Below, piece after piece: positions 1 to 7,293 of a DNA stretch of 20,419 bases. Each line of letters opens with the position of its first letter. Position 1 is the first letter of the stretch. Under the pieces are notes generated by a model, which was not told the origin of the DNA, searched no databases, and saw nothing but the letters and a program-made list of their open reading frames with translations. The translations under genes were made by a program, and so were the position numbers. Location of the stretch: the NCBI GenBank assembly GCA_947371715.1, contig CANBQQ010000013.1:1-20419 (forward strand), given 5' to 3'. The stretch comes from Flavipsychrobacter stenotrophus (lineage in GTDB: Bacteria; Bacteroidota; Bacteroidia; Chitinophagales; Chitinophagaceae).

Positions 1-66
1 ACTTTTTAGAAAGTTGTCAAATCTGACTCACGAAATATATCACATTACCCCTTTAACCCTTAAACC

Positions 67-96
67 AATTAACCATTTAACAAATTAACCATTTAA
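67..96 (+). repeat. Two tandem 16-bp units upstream of the permease gene
   Basis: AATTAACCATTTAA occurs at 67-80 and again at 83-96, a period of 16 bp. A looser version (TTTAACCCTTAAACC) precedes it. The pair ends four bases before the ATG of the permease. It may be a simple A+T-rich leader or a binding site; no function can be assigned from sequence alone. Confidence 0.6.
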
Positions 97-99
97 ACA

Positions 100-888
100 A
101 TGTTCAATCTACTTCAAATAGAATGGCTTAAAGTAAAGAAATACAATACGTTCTGGATACTCATCGGCATATTTACAGCGCTGCTGTTTGGCTGGAATTA
201 CATGGTAAGTTCGGGCCTGCTGAAACTGGGCAACGGAGATATGAATATCCTTAACCTCAACTATACCTTTCCTTTGGTGTGGCCCAATGTAGCTTACTGG
301 AGTAAGTTCTTCTCGGGTCTTATTGCTATCATCATCATTATTCTCACCACCAATGAGTACCAGTTTCGCACCAACAGGCAGAACGTTATAGATGGATGGA
401 AGAGGGAACAATTCTATCATGCCAAATGGGGAATAGTGATCGTTTTGAGCCTTGGGGTAACCCTCCTATCTACAATTATCGGCTTTTTCTTTGCTCTTAT
501 TTATGGATCGCCAATTGCCAATGCAGGTACGAACATGGTGAACATGCTGTATGTGTTGCTCCTTACGCTGAACTATTTTGGTTTTGCACTTACCTTGTCT
601 TTGCTACTGAAACGCAGCGGTATGACAGTTATAATATTCCTTTTGTACCTCTATATTGTTGAGATCATGCTGCAGAAACTGCTGGACCTTAAGGTGCATG
701 CATCTGTAGGGAGCTTTCTGCCTATGCAGTGCAGTGCCGATCTTATTGGTTTCCCGATGATGGATTCTTTGAAAAAAATGATGCCACAGTCAGGACCATC
801 AAATACAGTATTGATCATAGCATCCCTATGCTGGATAGTAGCTTATTATGTAATTGGCAGGGTGAAAATGCTCAAGAGCGATTGGTAA
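100..888 (+). CDS. ABC-2-type transporter permease
   Basis: Integral membrane subunit of an ABC transporter of the ABC-2 permease type. The 262-residue product has a short cytoplasmic N-terminus starting MFNLLQIEWLKVKKYNTFW, a typical start for this group, and about six hydrophobic segments near residues 17-37, 68-88, 110-135, 145-168, 172-190 and 237-255. The ATPase partner is not in the window; such permeases usually follow their ATPase gene, so it probably lies just left of base 1. The substrate cannot be told. The start at 100 fits the A-rich leader and the family N-terminus. No convincing hairpin terminator is seen between its stop and the next gene at 1014. The family call is from topology and N-terminal pattern. 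Confidence 0.75.
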   Translation: MFNLLQIEWLKVKKYNTFWILIGIFTALLFGWNYMVSSGLLKLGNGDMNILNLNYTFPLVWPNVAYWSKFFSGLIAIIIIILTTNEYQFRTNRQNVIDGWKREQFYHAKWGIVIVLSLGVTLLSTIIGFFFALIYGSPIANAGTNMVNMLYVLLLTLNYFGFALTLSLLLKRSGMTVIIFLLYLYIVEIMLQKLLDLKVHASVGSFLPMQCSADLIGFPMMDSLKKMMPQSGPSNTVLIIASLCWIVAYYVIGRVKMLKSDW

Positions 889-963
889 GTTGTTGTTAGG
901 AAAGGGTATTGCAATATTTATGTAATGAATTGACTTTTAACTCTTTTTATTGGGGGCTAATAG

Positions 964-971
964 TAAATTTG
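964..971 (+). promoter_or_regulatory. Candidate -7 element for the PAS/DUF1801 unit
   Basis: TAAATTTG matches the Bacteroidota -7 consensus TAnnTTTG and lies 42 bases before the ATG at 1014. No TTG lies at the normal 17-23 base spacing upstream, so only half of the promoter is supported. Confidence 0.4.
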
Positions 972-1013
972 GTCATTATTGTGTGATGACCTTAGACGAG
1001 CACGAATAAGACT

Positions 1014-1757
1014 ATGAATAAACCAGTGTGGATAATCAATAGCAATTATGCAGAGTATGCGCGCTTGCGGAAGTTTGCCGTAGCCTGCAACTATCCACCT
1101 GATAGTATCTTTCAGCTCGAAGACATCAATGCGGTAATAAACAGTAAACAGGTTCCCTCCATTATATTCATCAGCAACAATTTTGAAAAGACAAGCTCAG
1201 CAAAACAGTGCACTACTTTCAAAAAACAATTTGCAAAGATCCCTGTGATACTACTCTGTTCTGACGATGAAGAACAGGCAAAATTACAATGCGATGCAAT
1301 AGGCGCGCAAGACTATCTTATAAAAGACGAGATCACGCTTCCTCTGTTTAAAAAGTGCGTGCAGTATACAACTGAACGAAAGAAGATACTTAATGAATTG
1401 CAGCGCTCTAAAGATGAGTACATGACCATCTTCAGGGATCATCCGCTACCAATGTGGGTATATAATATGGACGACCTGGCTTTTGTGGCTGTGAATCGTG
1501 CGGCGGTATTCTACTATGGATACTCTGAACAGGAATTTCTGTCGATGACCATAAAAGACATCAGGCCAAAGGGAGATATCCCCGCGTTAATGACGACTGT
1601 AAACCGGGATTATAAGAGTGGCTTTTATGACGACAACCACTGGACCCATGTAAAGAAAGACGGTGAACAAATAAAGGTGCACATCTTCTCGCATAAGATA
1701 GACTTTGATGAGGTGCCGTGCAAAATGGTAACTGCTGTAAGAGTGAATAACGCATGA
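1014..1757 (+). CDS. Pseudo-receiver plus PAS domain protein
   Basis: A 247-residue cytoplasmic protein with an N-terminal receiver-like domain (about residues 1-125) and a PAS domain (about 135-245). The receiver half keeps the late part of the fold (VILLCSDDEE, then GAQDYLIKD with the conserved lysine), but the acidic pair after strand 1 is replaced by INSN and the phospho-acceptor Asp after strand 3 by FISNN. It is therefore probably not phosphorylated in the usual way. The PAS part is recognised by IFRDHPLPMWVYN and the following VNRAAVFYYGYSEQEFL. No kinase, GGDEF, HTH or other output domain follows, so it likely acts through protein contacts or is a remnant of a longer sensor. Its stop overlaps the start of the DUF1801 gene (ATGA), which suggests translational coupling. 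Confidence 0.75.
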   Translation: MNKPVWIINSNYAEYARLRKFAVACNYPPDSIFQLEDINAVINSKQVPSIIFISNNFEKTSSAKQCTTFKKQFAKIPVILLCSDDEEQAKLQCDAIGAQDYLIKDEITLPLFKKCVQYTTERKKILNELQRSKDEYMTIFRDHPLPMWVYNMDDLAFVAVNRAAVFYYGYSEQEFLSMTIKDIRPKGDIPALMTTVNRDYKSGFYDDNHWTHVKKDGEQIKVHIFSHKIDFDEVPCKMVTAVRVNNA

Positions 1758-2107
1758 TAAAGGAAGCTGACCAATACTTTCTGCGACAGCCGGAACCAGC
1801 ACAAAGTTGCTTGCTGGCATTGAGGAATCACCTGTTGCAATATATTAACAACAGCATCACTGAGGTATGGCAATATGGGATGCCCTTTTATAAATGCAAT
1901 GGTAAACGCCTGTGCTACCTTTGGACAGACAAGAAGACGGGCCAGCCCTACCTGGGCATAGTAGATGGCAAACTGATAGAACACCCACTGCTTATAGCAG
2001 ACAAAAGAGCAAGGATGAAGGTCATGTACATAGACCCCACAAAAGACCTGCCTATAAAAACAATAGATACTATTTTAGCGATGATCATAAGTCTGAATAA
2101 AGAATAA
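1754..2107 (+). CDS. DUF1801 (YdhG-like) domain protein
   Basis: A 117-residue protein of the DUF1801/YdhG-like fold family. It has the usual opening (a helix, then one-domain LRNHLLQYI), the EVWQYGMPFYKCNGKRLCYL core and the YLGIVDGKLIEHPLL segment. Members are small cytoplasmic proteins; some Bacillus relatives have been linked to iron handling, but function is generally not settled and none is assigned here. The ATG sits inside the ATGA overlap with the PAS gene, so the two are almost certainly co-transcribed. No terminator hairpin is visible after the stop. Confidence 0.75.
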   Translation: MIKEADQYFLRQPEPAQSCLLALRNHLLQYINNSITEVWQYGMPFYKCNGKRLCYLWTDKKTGQPYLGIVDGKLIEHPLLIADKRARMKVMYIDPTKDLPIKTIDTILAMIISLNKE

Positions 2108-2172
2108 AATGATAATTTGGACAAATATTCAATAGCTATAGCAAATAGGCTATTCTTTTAACCATTTTAAAC

Positions 2173-2180
2173 TAAATTTG
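2173..2180 (+). promoter_or_regulatory. Candidate -7 element of the sucA promoter
   Basis: TAAATTTG is an exact TAnnTTTG match 75 bases upstream of the sucA ATG. A clear TTG at the proper distance upstream is not present; the upstream block is A/T-rich (TATTCTTTTAACC). The predicted 5' leader would be about 65-70 nt. Confidence 0.45.
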
Positions 2181-2255
2181 CGACAATTATGGGCTGTTTT
2201 CGTCTAAATAGCTATACATTTCGCTTTTGCTTTATAAAAATACTTTTCTCTGACA

Positions 2256-4997
2256 ATGAAGGACTTCTCTTACGTAACAGGACCAACATCGGCTTACATC
2301 GAATCTCTGTACAATGATTTTGTAAAAGACTCCACAGTGGTGGATCCTGAATGGAAAAAATTCTTTGAAGGTTTTGACTTTGCGTCTAACCAGCTGGGCA
2401 CTGTAGCAACTGCCGATACCGGCAAAAATGCTATTAGCGGAGACCAGATGACCAAAGAGCTCGGTGTGTTCCAACTAATACGTGCTTACCGCAAGAGAGG
2501 CCATTTGTCTGCCACGACCAATCCGATCCGTTCACGTAAAGACCGCCATTCAGAGCTGGAGCTGAACCGCTTCAACCTGTCTGATGCAGATCTGAATGCT
2601 ACTTTCTTTGCCGGTAGCTATATGGGCATGAAGGGTGCTACGCTTAAGGAGATCCTTGCAAGACTACAGACTTTATACACCGGCAATATCGGTATTGAGT
2701 TTACCTACATCAACAGTACTGAAAAGTGCGAATGGGTAAAGACCAATTATGAGGAAATGATGATGAAACCATTGTCAATAACTCAGAGAAAGCGCATACT
2801 GGAGAAGCTGAATGAAGGAGTAATTTTTGAAAAATTCCTCAATACAAAATTTATAGGCCAGAAGCGTTTTGGTCTGGAAGGTGGTGAGAGTACAATTGCA
2901 GCACTTGACACTATTCTGAATGATGCTGCTGACGCGGGCGTTGCTGAAGTAGTAATAGGTATGGCACATCGTGGCCGACTGAACATACTGGCTAATACCC
3001 TGAAGAAGACTTACGAACAGATATTCTCTGAGTTTGAAGGCAATATGCCCGAAGACATGACAATGGGCAGTGGTGACGTAAAGTATCACCTTGGCTTCCA
3101 GTCTGACATAGTTACACCTAACGGTAAAAATATAAACGTACAGCTCACCCCTAACCCGTCTCACCTTGAAGCCGTTAACCCGGTGGTAGCAGGTTTTGCA
3201 AGGGCAAAGGCCGACACACTGTACAATTGCGAATATCACAAGGTATTGCCTATACTCATACATGGCGATGCGGCAGTAGCGGGCCAGGGTATTGGTTATG
3301 AACTGTTGCAGATGTCTAAGCTGGAAGGTTACAGCACAGGTGGTACTATCCACTATGTGATCAATAACCAGATAGGCTTTACAACAGATTTTGATGATGC
3401 CCGTTCATCTGACTATTGTACCAGCCTTGCATCTATGGTGCATGCGCCAGTGCTGCATGTAAATGGTGACGATGCTGAAGCGGTTGTAAAATGTGCTGCT
3501 TTTGCAGTGGCTTACCGCCAGAAATTCAACGAAGATATCTTCATTGACATGGTGTGCTACCGTAAGCATGGACATAACGAAGGTGATGAGCCTAAGTTCA
3601 CGCAGCCACAGTTGTATGCACTGATAGACAAGCACGCCAATCCACGCGAAGTGTACACTCAGTACCTCTTGCAGCATGGTGAAGCCGATGCCCAGACAAT
3701 GGCCAAGGATATGGAGACCCGCTTCTGGGATGACCTGCAGCAGCGCCTTGATGAAGCTAAGCAGAAACCATTGCCATACAAATACCAGAAGCCGGAACTA
3801 TGGTGGAAGGAACTGCGCAAGGCAAAGGCAGATGACTTCGCTAAATCACCTGATACATCAATAACTGAGGAAACATTCAAGAAGATATTCGCGTCATTGA
3901 TGCAGTGGCCTGAAGGCTTCAGCCCGCTGAAGAAGGTAGAAAAACTGCTGAGTGATAAGATAAAACTATATGATGCAGAAGCTAAGGTAGACTGGGCAAC
4001 TGGTGAACTACTTGCTTATGCGAGCTTACTGGCTGAAGGTAAGGAAGTGCGCCTGAGCGGTGAAGACGTGAAGCGTGGTACATTCTCTCACCGCCATGCA
4101 GTTATCTACGACCAAAATACCAATAAGCCATACAACAGAATGAGCCGTCTTGCAGACAAGCAAGGTAAGATGTATATCTACAATTCACTGCTGAGTGAGT
4201 TTGCGGTAATGGGCTTTGAATATGGTTATGCCATGGCCAACCCTAATAACCTGGTGCTATGGGAAGCGCAGTATGGCGACTTCTCTAACGGTGCACAAAC
4301 TATAATAGACCAGTACCTGACCAGTGGCGAACAGAAATGGGGTGCCATGAATGGCCTGGTGTTATTATTACCTCATGGTTATGAAGGCGGCGGACCGGAG
4401 CACTCAAGTGCCCGTATGGAGCGCTTCCTTCTGATGTGTGCTGAGCTGAATATGACCATCACCAACATCACTACTGCAGCTAACTTCTTCCATGGCCTGC
4501 GCAGGCAGCTGGCATGGAACTTCCGTAAACCAATGGTGAACTTTGCACCAAAGGCCAATCTGCGCCACATACGTGCTTACTCGCCAATGGCAGACTTCAC
4601 CACGGGTGGATTTAAGGAAGTGATAGATGATCCGAACATTACTGATGCTAAGAAAGTGAAGAGAGTGGTACTGTGTACGGGTAAGGTTTACTTCGACATA
4701 AGCGAAAAGCAGATCACTGAAAAGCGCGAAGATGTAGCTGTTGTACGGCTGGAGCAGATCTATCCTTTACCACAGGCACAGCTGAACGAGCTGCGTGAAA
4801 AGTATAAGAAAGCGGAATGGATGTGGGTACAGGAAGAGCCAAGGAACATGGGTGCATTGCCGTTCCTGAGCATGACATTGGAGAACTTCCCAATCAAGTA
4901 CCTGAGCCGCCCGGCAAGCGCATCGCCTGCTACAGGTTTTGCAAAGAAGCATGCTATAGAGCAGCAGCAGCTGGTTGATGATGCTTTTGCGCTTTAA
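2256..4997 (+). CDS. sucA: 2-oxoglutarate dehydrogenase E1 component
   Basis: Thiamine-diphosphate-dependent E1 subunit of the 2-oxoglutarate dehydrogenase complex: it decarboxylates 2-oxoglutarate in the TCA cycle and passes the succinyl group to the lipoyl domain of E2. The 913 residues are full length for the family. Visible landmarks are the N-terminal segment TSAYIESLYNDFVKDSTVV, the GMAHRGRLN signature (residues 235-243), SHLEAVNPVV, the cofactor-binding region GDAAVAGQG from about residue 337 with NNQIGFTT, YRKHGHNEGDEP, FSHRHAV, and the transketolase-like second half with LWEAQYGDFSNGAQTIIDQ and GYEGGGPEHSSAR. The C-terminal EEPRNMGA is also typical. The sucB (E2) gene, often next door, is absent: a strong hairpin follows and then an unrelated nuclease. 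E2 must be encoded elsewhere. Confidence 0.98.
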   Translation: MKDFSYVTGPTSAYIESLYNDFVKDSTVVDPEWKKFFEGFDFASNQLGTVATADTGKNAISGDQMTKELGVFQLIRAYRKRGHLSATTNPIRSRKDRHSELELNRFNLSDADLNATFFAGSYMGMKGATLKEILARLQTLYTGNIGIEFTYINSTEKCEWVKTNYEEMMMKPLSITQRKRILEKLNEGVIFEKFLNTKFIGQKRFGLEGGESTIAALDTILNDAADAGVAEVVIGMAHRGRLNILANTLKKTYEQIFSEFEGNMPEDMTMGSGDVKYHLGFQSDIVTPNGKNINVQLTPNPSHLEAVNPVVAGFARAKADTLYNCEYHKVLPILIHGDAAVAGQGIGYELLQMSKLEGYSTGGTIHYVINNQIGFTTDFDDARSSDYCTSLASMVHAPVLHVNGDDAEAVVKCAAFAVAYRQKFNEDIFIDMVCYRKHGHNEGDEPKFTQPQLYALIDKHANPREVYTQYLLQHGEADAQTMAKDMETRFWDDLQQRLDEAKQKPLPYKYQKPELWWKELRKAKADDFAKSPDTSITEETFKKIFASLMQWPEGFSPLKKVEKLLSDKIKLYDAEAKVDWATGELLAYASLLAEGKEVRLSGEDVKRGTFSHRHAVIYDQNTNKPYNRMSRLADKQGKMYIYNSLLSEFAVMGFEYGYAMANPNNLVLWEAQYGDFSNGAQTIIDQYLTSGEQKWGAMNGLVLLLPHGYEGGGPEHSSARMERFLLMCAELNMTITNITTAANFFHGLRRQLAWNFRKPMVNFAPKANLRHIRAYSPMADFTTGGFKEVIDDPNITDAKKVKRVVLCTGKVYFDISEKQITEKREDVAVVRLEQIYPLPQAQLNELREKYKKAEWMWVQEEPRNMGALPFLSMTLENFPIKYLSRPASASPATGFAKKHAIEQQQLVDDAFAL

Positions 4998-5017
4998 AAA
5001 TATAATTTAACTCAAAC

Positions 5018-5058
5018 ATAAGGCGTTGGATTCAATATAGAATTCAACGCCTTATTTG
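5018..5058 (+). terminator. Rho-independent terminator after sucA
   Basis: A 16-bp stem pairs 5018-5033 (ATAAGGCGTTGGATTC) with 5040-5055, with a single G-T pair and a six-base loop AATATA, followed by TTGTTT. It begins 20 bases after the sucA stop and ends 22 bases before the nuclease ATG, so it also occupies the leader region of that gene. Confidence 0.8.
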
Positions 5059-5077
5059 TTTACATGCATTACTAAAT

Positions 5078-5845
5078 ATGAAAAAGAACTTATTTATTGC
5101 GTCGGCAATTATAGCACTAGCCATACCCTCTTGCACTTTTGCATGGGGCAAGAAAGGACATACCATGGTAGCCGAAGTAGCCTTCAATTTGCTGGACCCA
5201 AAAACAACTGCTACTGTAAATAAATACCTGGATGGCATGAGCCCGGAGCAGGCTGCGAACTGGATGGATGAGATAAAAGGTGACCATACGCTCGACTACA
5301 TGAAGCCCTGGCATTATGTGAACGTAGAAGATGGTAAGACCTATGAAGAAACTAAGGAGGCGAATATCATTAATCAACTGTCGCGGGTTATAGCTGAACT
5401 GGAGCACCACGATAAAATGAGTAATGAGGACATAAAAAAGGACTTGCTCATAATATTCCATCTTACCGGCGATCTGCACCAGCCGCTGCATGTGGGCTAT
5501 GGTATAGACAAAGGAGGCAACACTATTCAGCTACAATTTAACGGACACGGCACCAACCTACACCGCCTGTGGGATACTGAAATAATAGAAAAAGAAAACA
5601 TCACAACCGCTAACTGTCTTGCATTGTTGATCTCGCTCAAAGAGAAAGACATCAAGAAATTATCTGTGATCAGTGTACAACAATGGATGAGCCAACCGCG
5701 CGCGCAGTTGAAAACAGTCTATAATTTTAAAGATGGTAAGATAGATGAAACCTACACCGGCAAGAACAGGGAAGTGATAGTAAATGAAATAACCATTGCA
5801 GGGATAAGGCTTGCCGCAATATTAAAAGACGTTTTCAAATCCTGA
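5078..5845 (+). CDS. Secreted S1/P1-type zinc nuclease
   Basis: Exported tri-zinc endonuclease of the S1/P1 family, expected to cleave single-stranded nucleic acids and remove 3'-phosphates from nucleotides. The signal peptide is residues 1-22, cut after TFA, leaving the mature N-terminal Trp23 that is itself a zinc ligand in this family. All nine expected ligands are visible: W23, H28, D64, H79, H128, D132, H138, H162 and D166, within the motifs WGKKGH, WHYVN, FHLTGDLHQPLH and NLHRLWD. The length of 255 residues is normal. It sits right behind the sucA terminator with almost no room for its own promoter. Its last 24 bases overlap the minus-strand protease gene tail to tail. A role in nutrient scavenging from nucleic acids is inferred. 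Confidence 0.95.
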   Translation: MKKNLFIASAIIALAIPSCTFAWGKKGHTMVAEVAFNLLDPKTTATVNKYLDGMSPEQAANWMDEIKGDHTLDYMKPWHYVNVEDGKTYEETKEANIINQLSRVIAELEHHDKMSNEDIKKDLLIIFHLTGDLHQPLHVGYGIDKGGNTIQLQFNGHGTNLHRLWDTEIIEKENITTANCLALLISLKEKDIKKLSVISVQQWMSQPRAQLKTVYNFKDGKIDETYTGKNREVIVNEITIAGIRLAAILKDVFKS

Positions 5846-6862
5846 CATATCACAGACCTTCAAAGCCTTTAGCTGATCTTTTATGAGGTGTAGCGGTGAC
5901 GCCATGGCATGATCATACTGAAAGTTTCCTTCGCGCTCATGCCTGATGTCGAACTGGATACCACATGCTTCGCTCTGTATGGCATTGGCCACATACTTGC
6001 ACCTGATGGGATCGTACACCAGATAGGGCGCGCCAGATGAACCGAAGCGGAAGTAACCATTGACCAGGTAGCGGTAGCCTTCATGGATATAGTTGCCGCC
6101 AAAATCATCGGGCATCATATTCAAGTGATCTACCATTCCCTCCAGCTTGGCGGTATTGAACATACGGCCTACACTGCTGCTTGGCGCACTCTGCAGGCAA
6201 TGCAAACTACCCGGGTCATCTTCTATAAGATCACAGTTCACATCTACCGACGGTATGCGGTCTATGACTTCCTGCGGGGTGTTCACAATTTTGTACAGAG
6301 CGATGTCGGCACTGTAAAATGCCTCAACAAGCTCTACCTCTATGAGGAAAGTATTCTTCTTTATTTCCCCTTCTGTAAATACCTGGTGTGGTTTGAAGTA
6401 TTGGTAGATATCCTCTTCTTTATAAAAGGTGTTGTCTTTGAATTGAATGACGAGGTGTGGCTGGCATATCTTCTTTTCGGCCATCGTCACCCAGCGAGTA
6501 TCGAAGCGCTTTTGCTTCAGAATGTTACCAATTCCCTGTAGTGCTGCGTTATCTACTTTGTTCAGATACATCTTGCGGCTATACTCGTCTGTAAAGTAAT
6601 GCTGGTCTAAAAAAGATTTCTGTGAGCCATCCAGCTTGTACAATAACTCCTTCTGATATATCTCTTCGCTTATAGACTTAAAGTAGCCGGCCTGTATACG
6701 CAGATTATGAGCCACACTCAGAAAATATCCGTGCCCGATGTGAAAGGCACAAATGTTATTTTCAAATACCCTGCGTTGTGGCTCATCGGCATTGTATACC
6801 CACATTATGCGCTGTAGCGGAGAGGTTTGCTCATCTATAAGGTGCAGCTTACTAGTCATCAT
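5822..6862 (-). CDS. Cytoplasmic trypsin-fold serine protease-like protein
   Basis: A 346-residue protein with the three hallmarks of a chymotrypsin/trypsin-fold protease: catalytic His52 in GYFLSVAHN, Asp186 in SADIALYKI, and Ser276 in FGSSGAP. The His-Asp distance of about 134 residues is much longer than the usual 45-60, so a large insertion (about residues 55-170, rich in charged residues) separates them. No signal peptide or membrane segment is seen, so it should act inside the cell, unlike most trypsins and DegP-type proteases. No PDZ domain is present. Two in-frame ATGs open the gene (6862 and 6859); either may be used. It is not in an obvious operon. The protease fold is well supported by motifs; substrate and role are unknown. 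Confidence 0.75.
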   Translation of the reverse strand: MMTSKLHLIDEQTSPLQRIMWVYNADEPQRRVFENNICAFHIGHGYFLSVAHNLRIQAGYFKSISEEIYQKELLYKLDGSQKSFLDQHYFTDEYSRKMYLNKVDNAALQGIGNILKQKRFDTRWVTMAEKKICQPHLVIQFKDNTFYKEEDIYQYFKPHQVFTEGEIKKNTFLIEVELVEAFYSADIALYKIVNTPQEVIDRIPSVDVNCDLIEDDPGSLHCLQSAPSSSVGRMFNTAKLEGMVDHLNMMPDDFGGNYIHEGYRYLVNGYFRFGSSGAPYLVYDPIRCKYVANAIQSEACGIQFDIRHEREGNFQYDHAMASPLHLIKDQLKALKVCDMSGFENVF

Positions 6863-6982
6863 AAAACCAACTATTTACAATAGGAACTGAAAGTTAAACG
6901 ATAATAACAAATGAAGAGACGTATGAGGGCAATAAATGTTTGTGTTTTTTAGCGCACATATGAAACGCAGATAACCACCTCC

Positions 6983-7017
6983 CCCTAAGTTTCGGCAGAA
7001 AAAGCCGAAACTTAGGG
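6983..7017. repeat. Perfect 14-bp hairpin
   Basis: CCCTAAGTTTCGGC (6983-6996) pairs without mismatch with 7004-7017 around the loop AGAAAAA. No T-run follows on either strand, so it is not a standard terminator. It stands next to a second hairpin that was split by the element at 7036-7198. Together they resemble the intergenic palindromic repeats common in Bacteroidota. Confidence 0.85.
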
Positions 7018-7035
7018 TACTCCTCCTTCAAAAGG

Positions 7036-7198
7036 CTACCGTGTACCCACATCTTTTCATTTACATGCCAGACGTGGATCTGTATGAAAAGGGTAACCCC
7101 TACGGGGCATTTAGGGTAGAGGAAGCATTATTTGCTACAAACAGGTAGCTCCTACGGGGCATTACATTATTATAGATAAACATGTGGGTACGCGATAG
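7036..7198. mobile_element. MITE-like non-autonomous element, 163 bp
   Basis: The ends are inverted repeats of 17 bp: CTACCGTGTACCCACAT at 7036-7052 and its inverted partner at 7182-7198 (CTATCGCGTACCCACAT when read inward), with 15 of 17 positions identical. Directly outside both ends lies the same 9-bp sequence TTCAAAAGG (7027-7035 and 7199-7207), as expected for target-site duplication. The interior has no useful ORF. It holds a hairpin (CTTTTCAT 7053-7060 with ATGAAAAG 7084-7091) and a 13-bp direct repeat. A 9-bp duplication is made by several DDE transposase families (for example IS1, some IS4 and some IS5 groups), so the parent family cannot be named. The transposase is not in the window. 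Confidence 0.8.
7099..7163. repeat. 13-bp direct repeat inside the MITE-like element
   Basis: CCTACGGGGCATT is found at 7099-7111 and 7151-7163, 52 bp apart. The first copy extends to CCCCTACGGGG, a small palindrome with a 4-bp stem. They may be structural or binding parts of the element. Confidence 0.7.
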
Positions 7199-7293
7199 TT
7201 CAAAAGGAGGAGAGTGTGTAACGTAGCTCTGCCTTGAATATTATATCACCCGTTGCGGTAGAAGTGTTGCATATATTTACTTGACCAAATCAC

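Larger units (their letters stand above)
7020..7212. repeat. Hairpin repeat interrupted by an insertion
   Basis: CTCCTCCTT (7020-7028) and AAGGAGGAG (7204-7212) are the two arms of a 9-bp palindrome. Removing the 163-bp insert plus one copy of the duplicated TTCAAAAGG brings the arms together around the loop CAA, giving a clean 9-bp stem. The repeat is 2 bp from the hairpin at 6983-7017, so the original locus carried two adjacent hairpins. Confidence 0.75.
6863..7293. other. Gene-free region between ribF and the protease gene
   Basis: About 430 bp with no credible ORF. It holds a 14-bp hairpin (6983-7017), a split second hairpin (7020-7028/7204-7212) and the MITE-like insertion (7036-7198). 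The remaining parts, 6863-6982 and 7213-7293, show nothing recognisable. Confidence 0.85.

Noticed and set aside
3..26. C-terminal end of an upstream gene (short open frame ending in TGA at 24-26)
   Set aside because: Too few codons to recognise; the other frames close just as quickly, so it cannot be supported.
2775..3353. 192-residue minus-strand ORF
   Set aside because: Antisense shadow of sucA with no family resemblance.
6083..6541. 152-residue plus-strand ORF
   Set aside because: It lies entirely antisense to the protease gene, which has clear catalytic motifs.
6983..7212. Retron or similar structured ncRNA
   Set aside because: Nested inverted repeats suggested one, but there is no reverse transcriptase nearby and the target duplication and inverted ends explain the structure as an insertion.
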